This document shows, piece by piece, positions 8,197 through 16,951 of a DNA stretch of 20,832 nucleotides. Under the pieces are notes generated by a model. That model was not told where the DNA came from and made no database searches. It saw nothing but the letters and a program-made list of their open reading frames with translations. The position numbers and the translations under genes are program-made. Numbering within the stretch: position 1 is the stretch's first letter; each line of letters opens with the position of its first letter. This DNA is from JBJXFY01 sp046155815 (GTDB lineage: Bacteria; Verrucomicrobiota; Verrucomicrobiia; Limisphaerales; CAIMTB01), in assembly GCA_046155815.1 (NCBI GenBank), contig JBJXFY010000182.1:1-20832 (forward strand), written 5' to 3'.

Positions 8197-8253
8197 AAGG
8201 TCCGGCGGATTGCCTGCGGGGGAAGCGCGTGGCAGCTTGACGGCGTCCCACGG

Positions 8254-9627
8254 ATGAAACGCCTGCTCGAACGCCTGCGCCGGGGCTGGCGCGCGCTGGC
8301 CGCGCCGGAGCCGGACATGGCGCTCCATGCGCCGCGCATCCTGCGCATCGAGCGCGACCTCGGCCTGCCGATCAAGGCCGCCCTCATCTTCGGCATCTCG
8401 TGGTTCCTCTTTTTCTCGCTCAGCATCGAGGGCCTCTCGAACACCAGCGAGGTCGCGCTCGAGGCGGTCACGGCGGTGCAGCGGTTCTTCGTCGTGTACG
8501 CGGTGGCCAACTTTGGCCTCGGCGTCGCGCTGTGGGCCGGACGACGGCTCCCGTCGAAGCTGCTGGAGTGGCTGGTCTTCACGGCCGCGCTGCTGGACGG
8601 CTTTTTCCTCGCCGCGCTCACGCTCGTCACCGACGGATTCGACAGCATTCTGTACTGGGTCTTCACGGTGCTCATCGTCCGCAACGCCCTGAGCATGCCG
8701 GTGGCCGCCCTCCAGATCGCCCTGCAGCTCATGGTCACGGCCTCCTACACGGCGGCCGGCCTGCTGGACGTGGCGATCATCCGGCTGGACGACCCTGGCG
8801 CCACCGTGCCGGTGACGGAGCCCTTTCTGCTGCGCATCTTCGTGCTGCTGCTGCTGGCGGCATGCTGCTACGGCGTGCAGGTCCTGGCCGAACGTGACCG
8901 CCGGCGGCTGCTCGAGACTCAGGAATCCGCACTGCGGCAGGCGCAGCTGGCCGCCGCCGGCCGCCTCGCCGCCGAGATCGCCCACCAGATCAAGAACCCC
9001 CTCGCCATCATCAACAACGCCGCCTTCAACCTCCAGCGCGCCCTCGATCCCGCCGCGAACGGCCCCGCGCGCGAGCTCGAGATCATCCGCGCCGAGGTGG
9101 ACCGCTCCGCCCGCATCGTCACCGAGCTCATGGGCGCGGCGCAGCTGACCGAGGGCCGCGTCGAACGGCTCAACGTCGTCGCCGAGCTCGAGGCCGCCGT
9201 GGCGCGCATCTTCCCGCCCGCCGCCGGCTACGGCACGGTGATCGTGCGCGACTACGCCCCCGGCCTGCCCGGCCTGCTGCTGCCGCGCCAGCAGCTCGCG
9301 CTCGTCCTCGACAACCTCCTGCAGAACGCCCGCGAGGCGCTCGGCGGCCAGGGCCGCCTCGCCCTCTCCGCCTCGTACCGCGACGACCACGGCGTCGAGG
9401 TGGCCATCGCGGATGATGGCCCGGGGATCCCGGCCGAGCTGCAGGACCGCGTGTTCGAGGCCTACTACACCACCAAGCCGCGCGGGTCCGGCCTGGGCCT
9501 CGCCATTGTGCGGCAGAACGTCGAGCTGCACGGCGGGCGGGTCAGCCTGGAGTCGGCTGCTGGCCGCGGCGCGACGTTCCGCCTATGTTTCCCGGCACGC
9601 AGCGCCCTGCGCCTGCACCCCGCATGA
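8254..9627 (+). CDS. Membrane-bound sensor histidine kinase (NtrB-like)
   Basis: The 457-aa kinase has a hydrophobic N-terminal half with about five to six membrane helices (residues about 40-210). There is no evident PAS or periplasmic sensor domain, so the signal is probably sensed in or near the membrane. The dimerisation helix carries the phospho-acceptor His244 in EIAHQIKNPL. The catalytic domain shows the N box DNLLQNAREAL (353-363), the G1 box DDGPGIP (387-393), an FEAYYTTK F box (401-408) and the G2 box GSGLGLA (411-417), all intact. Its stop overlaps the next gene's start as ATGA, so it is co-translated with its NtrC-type partner regulator. This domain plan matches kinases that feed sigma-54 activators. 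Confidence 0.93.
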   Translation: MKRLLERLRRGWRALAAPEPDMALHAPRILRIERDLGLPIKAALIFGISWFLFFSLSIEGLSNTSEVALEAVTAVQRFFVVYAVANFGLGVALWAGRRLPSKLLEWLVFTAALLDGFFLAALTLVTDGFDSILYWVFTVLIVRNALSMPVAALQIALQLMVTASYTAAGLLDVAIIRLDDPGATVPVTEPFLLRIFVLLLLAACCYGVQVLAERDRRRLLETQESALRQAQLAAAGRLAAEIAHQIKNPLAIINNAAFNLQRALDPAANGPARELEIIRAEVDRSARIVTELMGAAQLTEGRVERLNVVAELEAAVARIFPPAAGYGTVIVRDYAPGLPGLLLPRQQLALVLDNLLQNAREALGGQGRLALSASYRDDHGVEVAIADDGPGIPAELQDRVFEAYYTTKPRGSGLGLAIVRQNVELHGGRVSLESAAGRGATFRLCFPARSALRLHPA

Positions 9628-11015
9628 CCCTGCTGCCGCCCCTGCTGGTCGTGGACGACGAGCCCAACCTGCTCATCTCCCTCGAGACGTCCCTGTCCAC
9701 GGAGGGATACGAAGTGCTGACCGCCCCCGGTGCCGAGGCCGCCCTCCGAATCGTCGAGCGCCGGCCGCTCTTCATGGTCATCACCGACGCCCGCCTGGGC
9801 GGCCGCTCCGGCTACGATCTCCTGCGCGACGTGAAGCAGCGTCACCCCGACCTGCCGGTCCTGCTCATGACCGCCTACGCGACGCCACGGCAGGCGGTGG
9901 AGGCCATCCAGGCCGGCGCGCTGGACTACCTCGCCAAGCCCTTCGCGCCCGAGGAACTGCTCCATGCCGTGGCCCGCTGCGCCGAACGTCACCGCCTGGT
10001 ACGCGAAAACACCAGCCTGCGCCGCTCCCGTGACAGCTTCACCGTGGAGCAGCTCATCGGCGACTCCCAGGCGATGCGCGACCTCCGCCAGCTCATCCAG
10101 ACCGTCGCGCCCAGCGGCGCCACCGTGCTCATCCTCGGCGAGAGCGGCACCGGCAAGGAGCTCATCGCCGGCTGCCTCCACAGCCTGAGCGCGCGCCGCG
10201 ACGCGCCGTACCAGCGGATGAACTGCGCCGCCATTCCCGAGGCGCTGCTCGAGAGCGAGCTTTTCGGCCATGAGAAGGGCGCCTTCACGGGCGCCGTGAG
10301 GCTGAAGCCCGGCCGGCTCGAGGAGGCCGACGGCGGCACGGTTTTCCTGGACGAGATCGGCGAGATGTCCCGCCCGCTCCAGGCCAAGCTGCTGCGCTTC
10401 CTTGAGGACGGCACCTTCATGCGCGTCGGCGGCACCGAGGAGCTGCGCGTGGACGTGCGGATCGTGGCGGCCACCAACCGCGACATCGTGGCGGCCATCC
10501 GCGCCGGCGAGTTCCGCGAGGATCTCTACCACCGCCTGAACGTCGTGCAGTTCCGACCGCCGCCGCTGCGCGAACGCGGGGAGGACATCCGCCTGCTGGC
10601 GGAGCATTTCCTCGGGCAGTTCCACCGGGTCCTGAACCGCCCCGCCCGCTGCTTCTCCCGCACGGGGCTGCTGAAGCTCCTCCACCATCCCTGGCCCGGC
10701 AACGTGCGCGAACTCCGCAACGCCATCGAGCGCGCCGTGATCCTCGAGTCCGGCACCGAGATCACCGCCGCCAGCCTGCCGGACTTCGCCTTCGAGGCGC
10801 AGCTCGGCCGCGCCCCCGCCGCCCGTTCCCTGGAGGAGGCCCTCGACGCGCTTGAACGCGAAATGATTGTCGCCGCGCTCGAGCGCGCCCGCTACAGTCT
10901 CTCCCGCGCCGCCGACCACCTGAAGCTCAGCCGCCACGCCCTCCGGTATCGAATGAACCGGCTGGGCATCACCGAGGCCGGGGGGGATGCGGCCGTGAAC
11001 GCGCCCGAACAGTGA
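9624..11015 (+). CDS. NtrC-family sigma-54-dependent response regulator
   Basis: The 463-aa protein has all three NtrC domains. The receiver has the acidic pair Asp11-Asp12, phospho-acceptor Asp55 (VITDARLGG), Thr83 and Lys105. The AAA+ domain has Walker A GESGTGKE (172-179), the sigma-54 contact loop GAFTGA (219-224) and Walker B GGTVFLDE (237-244), followed by R-finger-type RGEDIRLLAEHFL. A Fis-type helix-turn-helix (ALERARYSLSRAADHLKLS) lies at about 425-455. It should hydrolyse ATP to open RNA polymerase-sigma-54 promoters when phosphorylated by the upstream kinase. The start at 9624 (ATGA overlap) is preferred to the in-frame ATG at 9585 because the receiver domain begins there. Target genes are not visible in the window. 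Confidence 0.95.
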   Translation: MTLLPPLLVVDDEPNLLISLETSLSTEGYEVLTAPGAEAALRIVERRPLFMVITDARLGGRSGYDLLRDVKQRHPDLPVLLMTAYATPRQAVEAIQAGALDYLAKPFAPEELLHAVARCAERHRLVRENTSLRRSRDSFTVEQLIGDSQAMRDLRQLIQTVAPSGATVLILGESGTGKELIAGCLHSLSARRDAPYQRMNCAAIPEALLESELFGHEKGAFTGAVRLKPGRLEEADGGTVFLDEIGEMSRPLQAKLLRFLEDGTFMRVGGTEELRVDVRIVAATNRDIVAAIRAGEFREDLYHRLNVVQFRPPPLRERGEDIRLLAEHFLGQFHRVLNRPARCFSRTGLLKLLHHPWPGNVRELRNAIERAVILESGTEITAASLPDFAFEAQLGRAPAARSLEEALDALEREMIVAALERARYSLSRAADHLKLSRHALRYRMNRLGITEAGGDAAVNAPEQ

Positions 11016-11377
11016 AACTGATGATCGCCGAAGTCCCGGCTCTCCCTGCCACCAACAAGGGCACGTGGCTCGTCGCCAGCGACGTTCTGGTCATTCTCGG
11101 CGGCCTTGCCGTGCTCACCGGCCTGCTCCTGCTCGCGGTTTGGGTCGCCCGTCGGAAGGGCGGCGGCGGCCGCCGCAACCGCAAGCGCGCCCACGGCCCG
11201 GAGATCCTCCAGAACTCCGAGGACTACACCGTCGAAAGCGTGCCCAGCGACGACGGCGACCGCCGCAAGCGCCGGTACCGCCGCCGCCGCCGCGAACACC
11301 GTCCGCGCAACCCCACCCTCGCCGAAACCACCGGCCTGCCCCAGGCGCGCGACGGGCAGGGCGCACCGCCCGCGTGA
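11012..11377 (+). CDS. Small single-TM protein with strongly basic cytoplasmic tail, unknown function
   Basis: This 121-aa product starts at GTG 11012, overlapping the regulator stop as GTGA; an in-frame ATG at 11021 is the alternative. A short N-terminus is followed by one membrane helix (residues about 21-45, LVILGGLAVLTGLLLLAVWV). A tail follows with two Arg/Lys clusters (RRKGGGGRRNRKR and RRKRRYRRRRREHR) flanking an acidic stretch (EILQNSEDYTVESVPSDDGD). The positive-inside rule places the tail in the cytoplasm. I recognise no family. The basic clusters could bind nucleic acid, ribosomes or lipid head groups, which is inference only. The tight coupling to the two-component genes suggests shared expression with the kinase-regulator pair. 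Confidence 0.75.
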   Translation: MKLMIAEVPALPATNKGTWLVASDVLVILGGLAVLTGLLLLAVWVARRKGGGGRRNRKRAHGPEILQNSEDYTVESVPSDDGDRRKRRYRRRRREHRPRNPTLAETTGLPQARDGQGAPPA

Positions 11378-11393
11378 CCCGGCTCCGGCCCGC

Positions 11394-12266
11394 ATGGAAA
11401 CCAGCACCGCCATCACCCAGGGCAGCGGCTCCAATCTGGCGCTGGCCTTCATCCTCCTCCCCCGCGCCAAGCGCGAGGGCATGGCCGCCCTCTACGCCTT
11501 TTGCCGCGAGGTGGACGACATCGCCGACGAGGACACCCGCCCCGTGGCCGAGCGCGCCCGCCTGCTCGCCGCCTGGCGCGAGGACATCCGCCGCGCCTGC
11601 GACGGCGGCGTCCCCCAGTTCCCCGTCAACCGCGAGCTTCAGCCCGTCATCGCCCGCCATCCCGGCCTCCGCTTCGGGCTCTTCGACGAGCTCATCCGCG
11701 GCTGCGAGCAGGATCTCGAGCCGTTCCGCTGCGCAACCTATGCCGAACTCGAGTCCTACTGCCACCGCGTCGCTTCCGTCGTCGGCCTGCTGAGCATCGA
11801 GATCTTCGGCTACGCCGATCCCCGCTGCCGCGACTACGCCGTGCAGCTCGGGCAGGCGCTCCAGCTCACCAACATCCTGCGCGATGTGAAGAAGGACGCG
11901 GAACGCGGCCGCATCTACGTCCCCCTGGAGGAACTCGCCCGCCACGGCGTGGACGAGGCTGAAATCCTCGCCGGCCGTTACTCCGACCGCTACGCCCGCT
12001 GCGCCACCGCCGTAGCGGCGCGGGCGAAGGCGCATTACGCCGCCGCCCGCGTCGCGCTGCCCGCGGGCGAACGCCGCGCGATGGCCAGCGCCGAGCTGAT
12101 GGGCACCGTGTACTGGAAGCTGCTGGAGAAGTTGGAGGCCCGCCGCTTCGACGTGTTTGGCCCGCGATCCGTGCGGCTCAGCAAGCCGCACAAGCTCGCC
12201 CTGATCGCCCGCGCCTGGCTGCGCATGGCCACCGGCTCCCTCACGCCGAATTACGGCGGGGGATGA
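11394..12266 (+). CDS. hpnD: Squalene/phytoene synthase family, HpnD-like (presqualene diphosphate synthase)
   Basis: The 290-aa protein is a trans-isoprenyl diphosphate synthase that joins two prenyl diphosphates head to head. It has LYAFCREVDDIADE with the first Asp-rich motif (Asp41-Asp45) and the second motif NILRDVKKDAERGRIYVP (Asp164, Asp168). The opening LLPRAKREGMAALYAFCREVDD resembles HpnD more than plant or bacterial CrtB, which would place it in hopanoid/squalene synthesis with HpnC and HpnE. Neither is in the window, so phytoene synthase remains possible. The start is ATG 11394, 16 bases after the small TM gene. It is the last gene of the kinase operon, which implies the lipid gene is transcribed with the regulators. 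Convergent with ribBA. Confidence 0.8.
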   Translation: METSTAITQGSGSNLALAFILLPRAKREGMAALYAFCREVDDIADEDTRPVAERARLLAAWREDIRRACDGGVPQFPVNRELQPVIARHPGLRFGLFDELIRGCEQDLEPFRCATYAELESYCHRVASVVGLLSIEIFGYADPRCRDYAVQLGQALQLTNILRDVKKDAERGRIYVPLEELARHGVDEAEILAGRYSDRYARCATAVAARAKAHYAAARVALPAGERRAMASAELMGTVYWKLLEKLEARRFDVFGPRSVRLSKPHKLALIARAWLRMATGSLTPNYGGG

Positions 12267-12333
12267 AGCCGTTTCCGGCGTGGGCGGCGGCAGGTGGGAC
12301 GGGACACTGGCCGCAGGCCGCGGGAGGCCGGCG

Positions 12334-13533
12334 CTACAGCAGGTGGCCGAGCTTCAGCTTCTTCGTCGCGAGGTAGCGGCGGTTGTGCTTGTTCGCCGTG
12401 ACCTTGATCGGCACCTGCGCCGTCACCTTCAGGCCATAGCCCTCGAGGCCCACGATCTTGCGCGGGTTGTTCGTCAGCAGGCGGATCGTCTTCAAGCCCA
12501 GGTCCGCGAGAATCTGCGCGCCGATGCCGTACTCGCGCAGGTCCATGCCGAAGCCGAGCTTCAGGTTGGCCTCCACGGTGTCGAGGCCCTGCTCCTGCAG
12601 CTTGTACGCGGCGAGCTTCGCCGCGAGGCCGATCCCCCGTCCTTCCTGCCGCATGTAGAGCAGCACCCCGCGGCCGGCCTCGGCGATCTGCTTCACGGCC
12701 TGCTGGAGCTGCGGCCCGCAGTCGCACCGCAGCGAGCCGAAGACGTCGCCCGTGAGGCATTCGCTGTGGACGCGCACCAGCACGTCCGGCTGGCCGGCGA
12801 GGTCGCCCTTCACGAGCGCGAGGTGGTGCTGGCCGTCCGTACGGGCACGGTAGAGATGAAGATCAAAGTCGCCGTACACCGTCGGCATCCGGATCGTCTG
12901 CACGCGCTCGACGAGCTTCTCCCGCGTGCGCCGGTGCAGGATCAGGTCCTCGATGGAGCAGAGCTTCAGCTTGTGACGGCGCGCGAACTTCCGCAGCTCA
13001 GGCAGGCGCATCATCTCGCCGCTGTCGGCCATGATCTCGCAGATCACGCCGATGGGCCGGCAGCCCGCCAGCCGCGCGAGGTCCACCGCCGCCTCGGTAT
13101 GGCCGGCACGCTGGAGCACGCCGCCCGCCTTGGCCCGCAGCGGGAAGACGTGGCCCGGCTGGACGAGATCCTCGGGCGCCGCCGTCGGGTCGGCCATCAC
13201 CTGGATGGTGCGGGCACGGTCCGCGGCGCTGATGCCGGTGGTGATCCCGCGCCCGGCATCCACGCTGACCTGGAAGTCCGTTTTGAAGCTCTCCCGGTTC
13301 TGCGAAACCATGCGCTCGACGCCGAGCTGCCGCAGCCGCTCCTCCGTCGTCGGCACGCACACCAGCCCGCGGCCGTAGCGGGCCATGAAGTTCACCGCCG
13401 CCGGCGTGACCTTCTCCGCGGCCATCACGAGGTCGCCCTCGTTCTCGCGGTCCGCGTCGTCCGTCACGATCACCATCCGTCCGCGCTTGAGGTCGGCGAG
13501 GACGGATTCGATGGAGTCAAAGCCCGGCGGCAT
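12334..13533 (-). CDS. ribBA: Bifunctional 3,4-dihydroxy-2-butanone-4-phosphate synthase / GTP cyclohydrolase II
   Basis: RibBA supplies both precursors of riboflavin. From ATG 13533 the protein is 399 aa, the usual length. The N-terminal RibB half has DDADRENEGD (25-34) and HTEAAVDLARLAG; the C-terminal RibA half starts near residue 207. RibA carries SECLTGDVFGSLRCDCGPQL, containing the zinc-ligand cysteines, then RQEGRGIGL and a LTNNPRKI motif. All key residues in both halves look intact. ATG 13533 is preferred to an in-frame upstream start at 13575, which adds 14 unconserved residues. The 94-base upstream gap to the next start is too short and lacks the conserved boxes of an FMN riboswitch. 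No other rib genes are seen. Confidence 0.95.
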   Translation of the reverse strand: MPPGFDSIESVLADLKRGRMVIVTDDADRENEGDLVMAAEKVTPAAVNFMARYGRGLVCVPTTEERLRQLGVERMVSQNRESFKTDFQVSVDAGRGITTGISAADRARTIQVMADPTAAPEDLVQPGHVFPLRAKAGGVLQRAGHTEAAVDLARLAGCRPIGVICEIMADSGEMMRLPELRKFARRHKLKLCSIEDLILHRRTREKLVERVQTIRMPTVYGDFDLHLYRARTDGQHHLALVKGDLAGQPDVLVRVHSECLTGDVFGSLRCDCGPQLQQAVKQIAEAGRGVLLYMRQEGRGIGLAAKLAAYKLQEQGLDTVEANLKLGFGMDLREYGIGAQILADLGLKTIRLLTNNPRKIVGLEGYGLKVTAQVPIKVTANKHNRRYLATKKLKLGHLL

Positions 13534-13627
13534 CGCGGCAGTGTAGGTGCCTCGCGGGCCGGCGGCCAACCGCACTCCGGCCCTTGCCCGGAAACCTCCG
13601 GCCGGCGCATCTTGGCGGCGTTATCCG

Positions 13628-14968
13628 ATGGACCCCGGCCTCGTCCCGACCCTCGCCCTCGGCGTGCCGCTGGCGGTCGCGATCTGCGGCGGCGAGGGGC
13701 CGACGAACCGCTTCGACTTCGACACTGACCCCGCGACCTACGCGGCCATCGTCCGCAACCACACCGATGCCGTATGGCAGGCCGGCGGTGGCAATCCCGG
13801 CGGCTTCCTGGCGCTCACTGGCGCGCGGCCCGGCGAATACACGGCCGTGCTGTTCGACGACTTCACCGAGGGCAAGGTGATCGCCGCCTTTGGACTCTCG
13901 GCCGAAGTCCGGCTCGGTGCCGGGATCGCGCTGCTGCCAGGCGGCGGCTTCTCCCTCTGCCTCGCGCGCGACGGCGATCCGGCCATTGCCGGCCTTGAGG
14001 CGGGCAGCCTCTCCACCCACAATGTTGCCGGCGGCCGGCCCGAGGCGGGACCGGTCACTGGCCTGGCCATCAGCCTCGATCCGGTGGCCGGCGACCTGCT
14101 GCCCGACGGCCCCGACGCGCAGGGCATCGTGGTGCGCGTGGACAACGTGACCGTCCTCCGCGCGGCGCTGCCCACGCCGGACGGCGCGTGTGCGGACGCG
14201 ACCAGCCTGCAGACCGGCCCGCGCGACGGCGGCGGCGACGCCGACGCGCTGTGCTGGGCTCCCCTGCATGTCGCCCTGTCGGAGGTCGGCGAACTGACCG
14301 TCCGCTACAAGCGGCGCACGCTGCTGGACCGGGTGGCCATCGCCTTTAGCCCGAGCCGGCTGCGCCTGCTCGCCGCCGCGCGCACGGACGATCCCGGCAA
14401 CCAGCACCAGCAGCTCGACAACCTGGCCGTCAGCGTCATCGAGGCCACCCGGCCGGTGGTGCCGCCGTTTGAAATCACCGAGCCTCTCGGCCCGGCCTTG
14501 CTGGCGAGGCTCGTGCCCGGCGACCCGCCCCTCGTGCCGGAAACCATCGAGGTGGCCTTGAACGGGGATCCCGTGCCGCATCCCTGGATCACCACGGATG
14601 CCCGGCGGGGCATCCTGCTTGAAATCCATCCGCACGAAGGCTGGCTGTTTCCTTCCGGCTCCACGCAGGTGGTCTGCATCCGGGCGCAGACCACCTTGGG
14701 CTCGGTCCGGCATTACAGCCGGAAGGCGGTGATCCACCCCTACGCCAGCATCCCGCCCGATTTCGGCATCCCGGCCCCGGCCACCAACTTCCCGCCGCCG
14801 CAGTTCACGGGCATCCGGCAGTCGCTCGGCCGCGTGCGACTGGAATGGTCGGGCAGCGGCGTGCTGGAGGGTACGACCGCCGGCGGCGCGTGGCTGCCGG
14901 TGAAGAGCAACAGCCCCGCCGTGCTTCCGGCCGGAGAAAGCCACCGGCTGTTCCGCGTCCGGAGGTGA
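13628..14968 (+). CDS. Secreted protein of unknown function with FR-R-type C-terminus
   Basis: The 446-aa product starts at ATG 13628 with a weakly hydrophobic segment (PTLALGVPLAVAICGG) that could be an export signal or lipobox-less leader. An in-frame GTG at 13547 would add an Arg-rich N-region typical of signal peptides but would begin only 14 bases from the ribBA start. Residues about 60-280 are rich in Gly, Asp and short hydrophobic strands with the feel of a jelly-roll/LamG-type lectin fold (AVLFDDFTEGKVIAAFGLSA, IVVRVDNVTVLRAALP, QQLDNLAVSVIE). Residues 285-385 look like a beta-sandwich. The C-terminus (RLEWSGSGVLEGTTAGGAW, ending LFRVRR) resembles the short 'best-fit then FFRxR' tails frequent in secreted Verrucomicrobiota proteins. 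I assign no function. Divergent from ribBA. Confidence 0.7.
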   Translation: MDPGLVPTLALGVPLAVAICGGEGPTNRFDFDTDPATYAAIVRNHTDAVWQAGGGNPGGFLALTGARPGEYTAVLFDDFTEGKVIAAFGLSAEVRLGAGIALLPGGGFSLCLARDGDPAIAGLEAGSLSTHNVAGGRPEAGPVTGLAISLDPVAGDLLPDGPDAQGIVVRVDNVTVLRAALPTPDGACADATSLQTGPRDGGGDADALCWAPLHVALSEVGELTVRYKRRTLLDRVAIAFSPSRLRLLAAARTDDPGNQHQQLDNLAVSVIEATRPVVPPFEITEPLGPALLARLVPGDPPLVPETIEVALNGDPVPHPWITTDARRGILLEIHPHEGWLFPSGSTQVVCIRAQTTLGSVRHYSRKAVIHPYASIPPDFGIPAPATNFPPPQFTGIRQSLGRVRLEWSGSGVLEGTTAGGAWLPVKSNSPAVLPAGESHRLFRVRR

Positions 14969-14996
14969 CGCCGCCGGCGGCGGCCGTCGGTCCGGC

Positions 14997-15264
14997 TCAC
15001 GGAAACACCCGGTACATCTGGTCCCGGTTCAGGCAGCGCATGAAGTTCACCCCATCACCGTAGAGGGAAAAAGCCGATGGGGTAGTCGCCAACCCGGATG
15101 CGGAAGGCGTTGGGGCTGCCCTTCAGCTTCTTCACGTTGGGAACGGCCAGCAGGTTCGGCGCGTCCATCACACCCTCGACCACCTGGGCGTCGCGCTGGC
15201 GGACGTTCGCGGGCAGTTCCGCGATGTCCCGGGCAAACGCCTTGCCGAACTCGACCTTCTCGGA
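14997..15264 (-). pseudogene. RelE/ParE-family toxin remnant (no start, one frameshift)
   Basis: Read on the minus strand, 15261-15070 encodes EKVEFGKAFARDIAELP, then VVEGVMDAPNLLAVPNVKKL and NAFRIRVGDYPIGFF, the core of a RelE/ParE mRNA-interferase or gyrase-type toxin. The reading frame then breaks: one extra base in the GGGAAAAA tract at 15065-15072. In the shifted frame it continues LYGDGVNFMRCLNRDQMYRVFP to a stop at 14997, the expected toxin C-terminus. No start codon precedes the homologous region in frame, and the antitoxin frame runs into it. Likely a dead toxin next to its antitoxin; sequencing error is the other explanation for the single-base slip. Confidence 0.7.
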
Positions 15265-15464
15265 CGGAGGCCGCGCAGACGGGCCACTTCGCCGCGGTCG
15301 GCCAGCCCTTCCGCGCGCGCCTCCTCCATCGCCGCCAGGAGCCGGCGGTCAGCCAGGGCCTCCTCCACCCCCTCGGCCAGCAAATCGCCCCGCTCCTGCA
15401 AGACCTCGGCCACGGCTGACTTCAGAAGTTCCTTGAACTCCGGGGCATTGAGCGTGGTTTCCAT
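15168..15464 (-). pseudogene. RelB-like antitoxin, C-terminus overrun into the toxin region
   Basis: The first ~64 residues (METTLNAPEFKELLKSAVAE, then VLQERGDLLAEGVEEALAD and MEEARAEGLADRGEVARL) match a small helical antitoxin type that normally ends shortly after this point and is followed by a RelE/ParE toxin gene. Here no stop follows. The frame continues as Arg/Ser-rich sequence that is really the toxin gene out of frame, ending at 15168 (98 aa in all). The expected stop and the toxin start seem to have been lost by a small deletion. The N-terminal domain could still be made. Upstream, an imperfect inverted repeat (CTTAACGG at 15491, CCGTGTTAAAAG at 15514) might be the operator, but it overlaps the lpdA stop. 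Confidence 0.6.
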
Positions 15465-15518
15465 GTCAGGTGCCGGATGGTTTGGGGCAGCTTAACGGCT
15501 GGGGCCGGCTTGTCCGTG

Positions 15519-16910
<1,392 letters not shown>

Positions 16911-16922
16911 GGGAAAATTGTT

Positions 16923-16934
16923 CTCGTCCTCGTC
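16923..16934. repeat. Left arm of 12-bp inverted repeat flanking the four-helix-bundle gene
   Basis: CTCGTCCTCGTC is the exact reverse complement of GACGAGGACGAG at 17399-17410. It is embedded in a (CGT)n tract (16926-16947) between the four-helix-bundle stop and the lpdA start. Confidence 0.8.
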
Positions 16935-16951
16935 GTCGTCGTCGTCGCAAT

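Larger units (their letters stand above)
8082..8253. promoter_or_regulatory. Divergent intergenic region with nested hairpins
   Basis: These 172 bases separate the starts of the peptidase gene (minus) and the histidine kinase gene (plus), so both promoters should lie here. No convincing -35/-10 pair is visible. The region is dominated by three GC-rich inverted repeats (8125-8156, 8145-8177, 8182-8196), listed separately. No AGGAGG-like site precedes either start. Confidence 0.5.

Noticed and set aside
8230..8245. Sigma-54-like TGGC...GGC (GG-N10-GC) before the kinase
   Set aside because: The -12 part is poor (CGGC rather than TTGC) and the predicted start would fall inside the start codon.
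8082..8738. 5' extension of the peptidase frame to 8738
   Set aside because: It would run antisense through the N-terminus of the histidine kinase, and it encodes only low-complexity residues before the signal peptide.
7609..9531. 640-residue minus-strand open frame opposite the kinase
   Set aside because: It is antisense to His244, N and G boxes of a clear kinase; composition is not protein-like.
13534..13627. FMN riboswitch upstream of ribBA
   Set aside because: The gap is about 94 bases and shows no conserved RFN box sequence.
14970..14982. GCCGCCGGCGGC palindrome as terminator between convergent genes
   Set aside because: No loop and no T-run; self-complementary GC-rich runs are frequent by chance here.
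16926..16947. CRISPR-like or microsatellite origin of the CGT repeat
   Set aside because: No spacers or long direct repeats; it is a short trinucleotide tract, reported as part of the inverted-repeat cassette.
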